Origin: SMWD01 sp964629475
GTDB lineage: Bacteria; Pseudomonadota; Gammaproteobacteria; Steroidobacterales; GCA-2729495
Reading direction: 5' to 3'
Assembly: GCA_964629475.1 (NCBI GenBank)
Contig: CAZVQW010000005.1
Location: 62,001-126,000 of the forward strand
DNA: 64,000 nucleotides
The notes under the pieces are model-generated. The model was not told the origin of the DNA. It searched no databases and saw only the letters and a program-made list of their open reading frames with translations. This document shows positions 63,752-64,000 of the stretch, piece after piece. How positions within the stretch are numbered: position 1 is the first letter of the stretch; every line of letters starts with the position of its first letter. Both the position numbers and the translations under genes were made by a program.

Positions 63752-63915
63752 CATCCAAACAGGTGATTTTTGAAAATTAATTACCGTAGAAATTGAGCAA
63801 TATTATGCTCTGACATCGGGAATATGCTCTATCTTATTGTTTTTTCATGTTTTATCTTGTTTCATCCAAATAGATGATATTTTCCATGGATTACCCGACA
63901 ACCAACCATTGGATG
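63752..63915. repeat. Three copies of a CATCCAA operator-like motif
   Basis: CATCCAAACAGGTGAT (63752-63767) and CATCCAAATAGATGAT (63863-63878) are imperfect palindromes 111 bases apart; an inverted CATCCAA half lies at 63909-63915 (CCATTGGATG). AT-rich surroundings (63759-64000) hold no gene. Looks like a binding site set for a regulator acting at the right edge. Confidence 0.55.
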
Positions 63916-64000
63916 TAAACAAAAAAAAGCTGCGCTATATTCACCTGAAAGCTCATATACGGTTAATGTAGGGCAGATGTTGCATCGGTCGAGTGCTGCG

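Noticed and set aside
63555..63758. Longer N-terminus of the second PQQ gene (to 63758)
   Set aside because: This stretch includes a strong terminator and inverted repeats, so it is not likely to be translated.

Overview
The window looks like the chromosome of a Gram-negative, probably gammaproteobacterial, heterotroph. Supporting signs are TonB-receptor and outer-membrane-barrel genes, PEP-CTERM surface proteins whose tails read VPVPAAxWLFGSALGLxGW plus basic residues, a REP-type inverted repeat (GTAGGAGCGGCTT...), FNR-type regulators and a type-I sulfide:quinone oxidoreductase. It also carries the F420-cofactor gene fbiC and three intact luciferase-like (LLM) flavoprotein genes plus one decayed copy, which is unusual for this group. 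No rRNA, tRNA, CRISPR, phage or insertion-sequence genes were seen.

Layout. 1-1.7 kb: the end of a CofG/CofH fusion (FbiC). 1.8-6.2 kb: a minus-strand operon for a molybdenum hydroxylase of the 4-hydroxybenzoyl-CoA reductase type with its MocA-like cofactor enzyme. 6.3-7.0 kb: the first FNR-type regulator. 7-17 kb: a PEP-CTERM protein, a VAO-type flavoprotein, a PQQ dehydrogenase, a barrel protein, an MFS pump, a lipoprotein, an apparently exported SDR and a paraoxonase-like protein. 17.6-20.6 kb: a 1006-residue secreted repeat protein with a long structured leader, then a lipoprotein hydrolase and an RIC-type di-iron protein. 22.5-32.5 kb: a long minus-strand run in the order TonB receptor, cytochrome b561, cytochrome c, UbiD, SDR, membrane protein, red-chlorophyll-catabolite-reductase-like protein, DUF1838, MFS. 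32.9-48.8 kb: a second set, partly parallel to the first: DUF1838 (Tat), NmrA, hydrolases, SDR, the paralogous membrane protein, a Rieske oxygenase, MFS, two LLM proteins, the second FNR-type regulator, UbiD and SDR. 48.8-64 kb: Sqr, acyltransferase, class II aldolase, DUF962, PEP-CTERM, MFS, radical SAM, an M1 aminopeptidase lipoprotein, LLM genes (one broken), a coiled-coil protein and a second PQQ dehydrogenase interrupted by a stop codon.

How it may work together. Eight near-perfect or perfect TTGAT-N4-ATCAA boxes, plus one weak one, lie in promoter regions of these genes, and both regulators carry four FNR-type cysteines and the E-x-x-S-R recognition helix. The natural reading is a local oxygen-responsive regulon. 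Its core genes (an RCCR-like reductase, an SDR resembling chlorophyll b reductase, a Rieske oxygenase of PaO-like layout, two UbiD decarboxylases, F420/flavin reductases, TonB uptake and a cytochrome b/c pair) suggest breakdown of an imported, probably tetrapyrrole or similarly conjugated ring compound under low oxygen. The substrate is an inference. The family assignments were made by eye.
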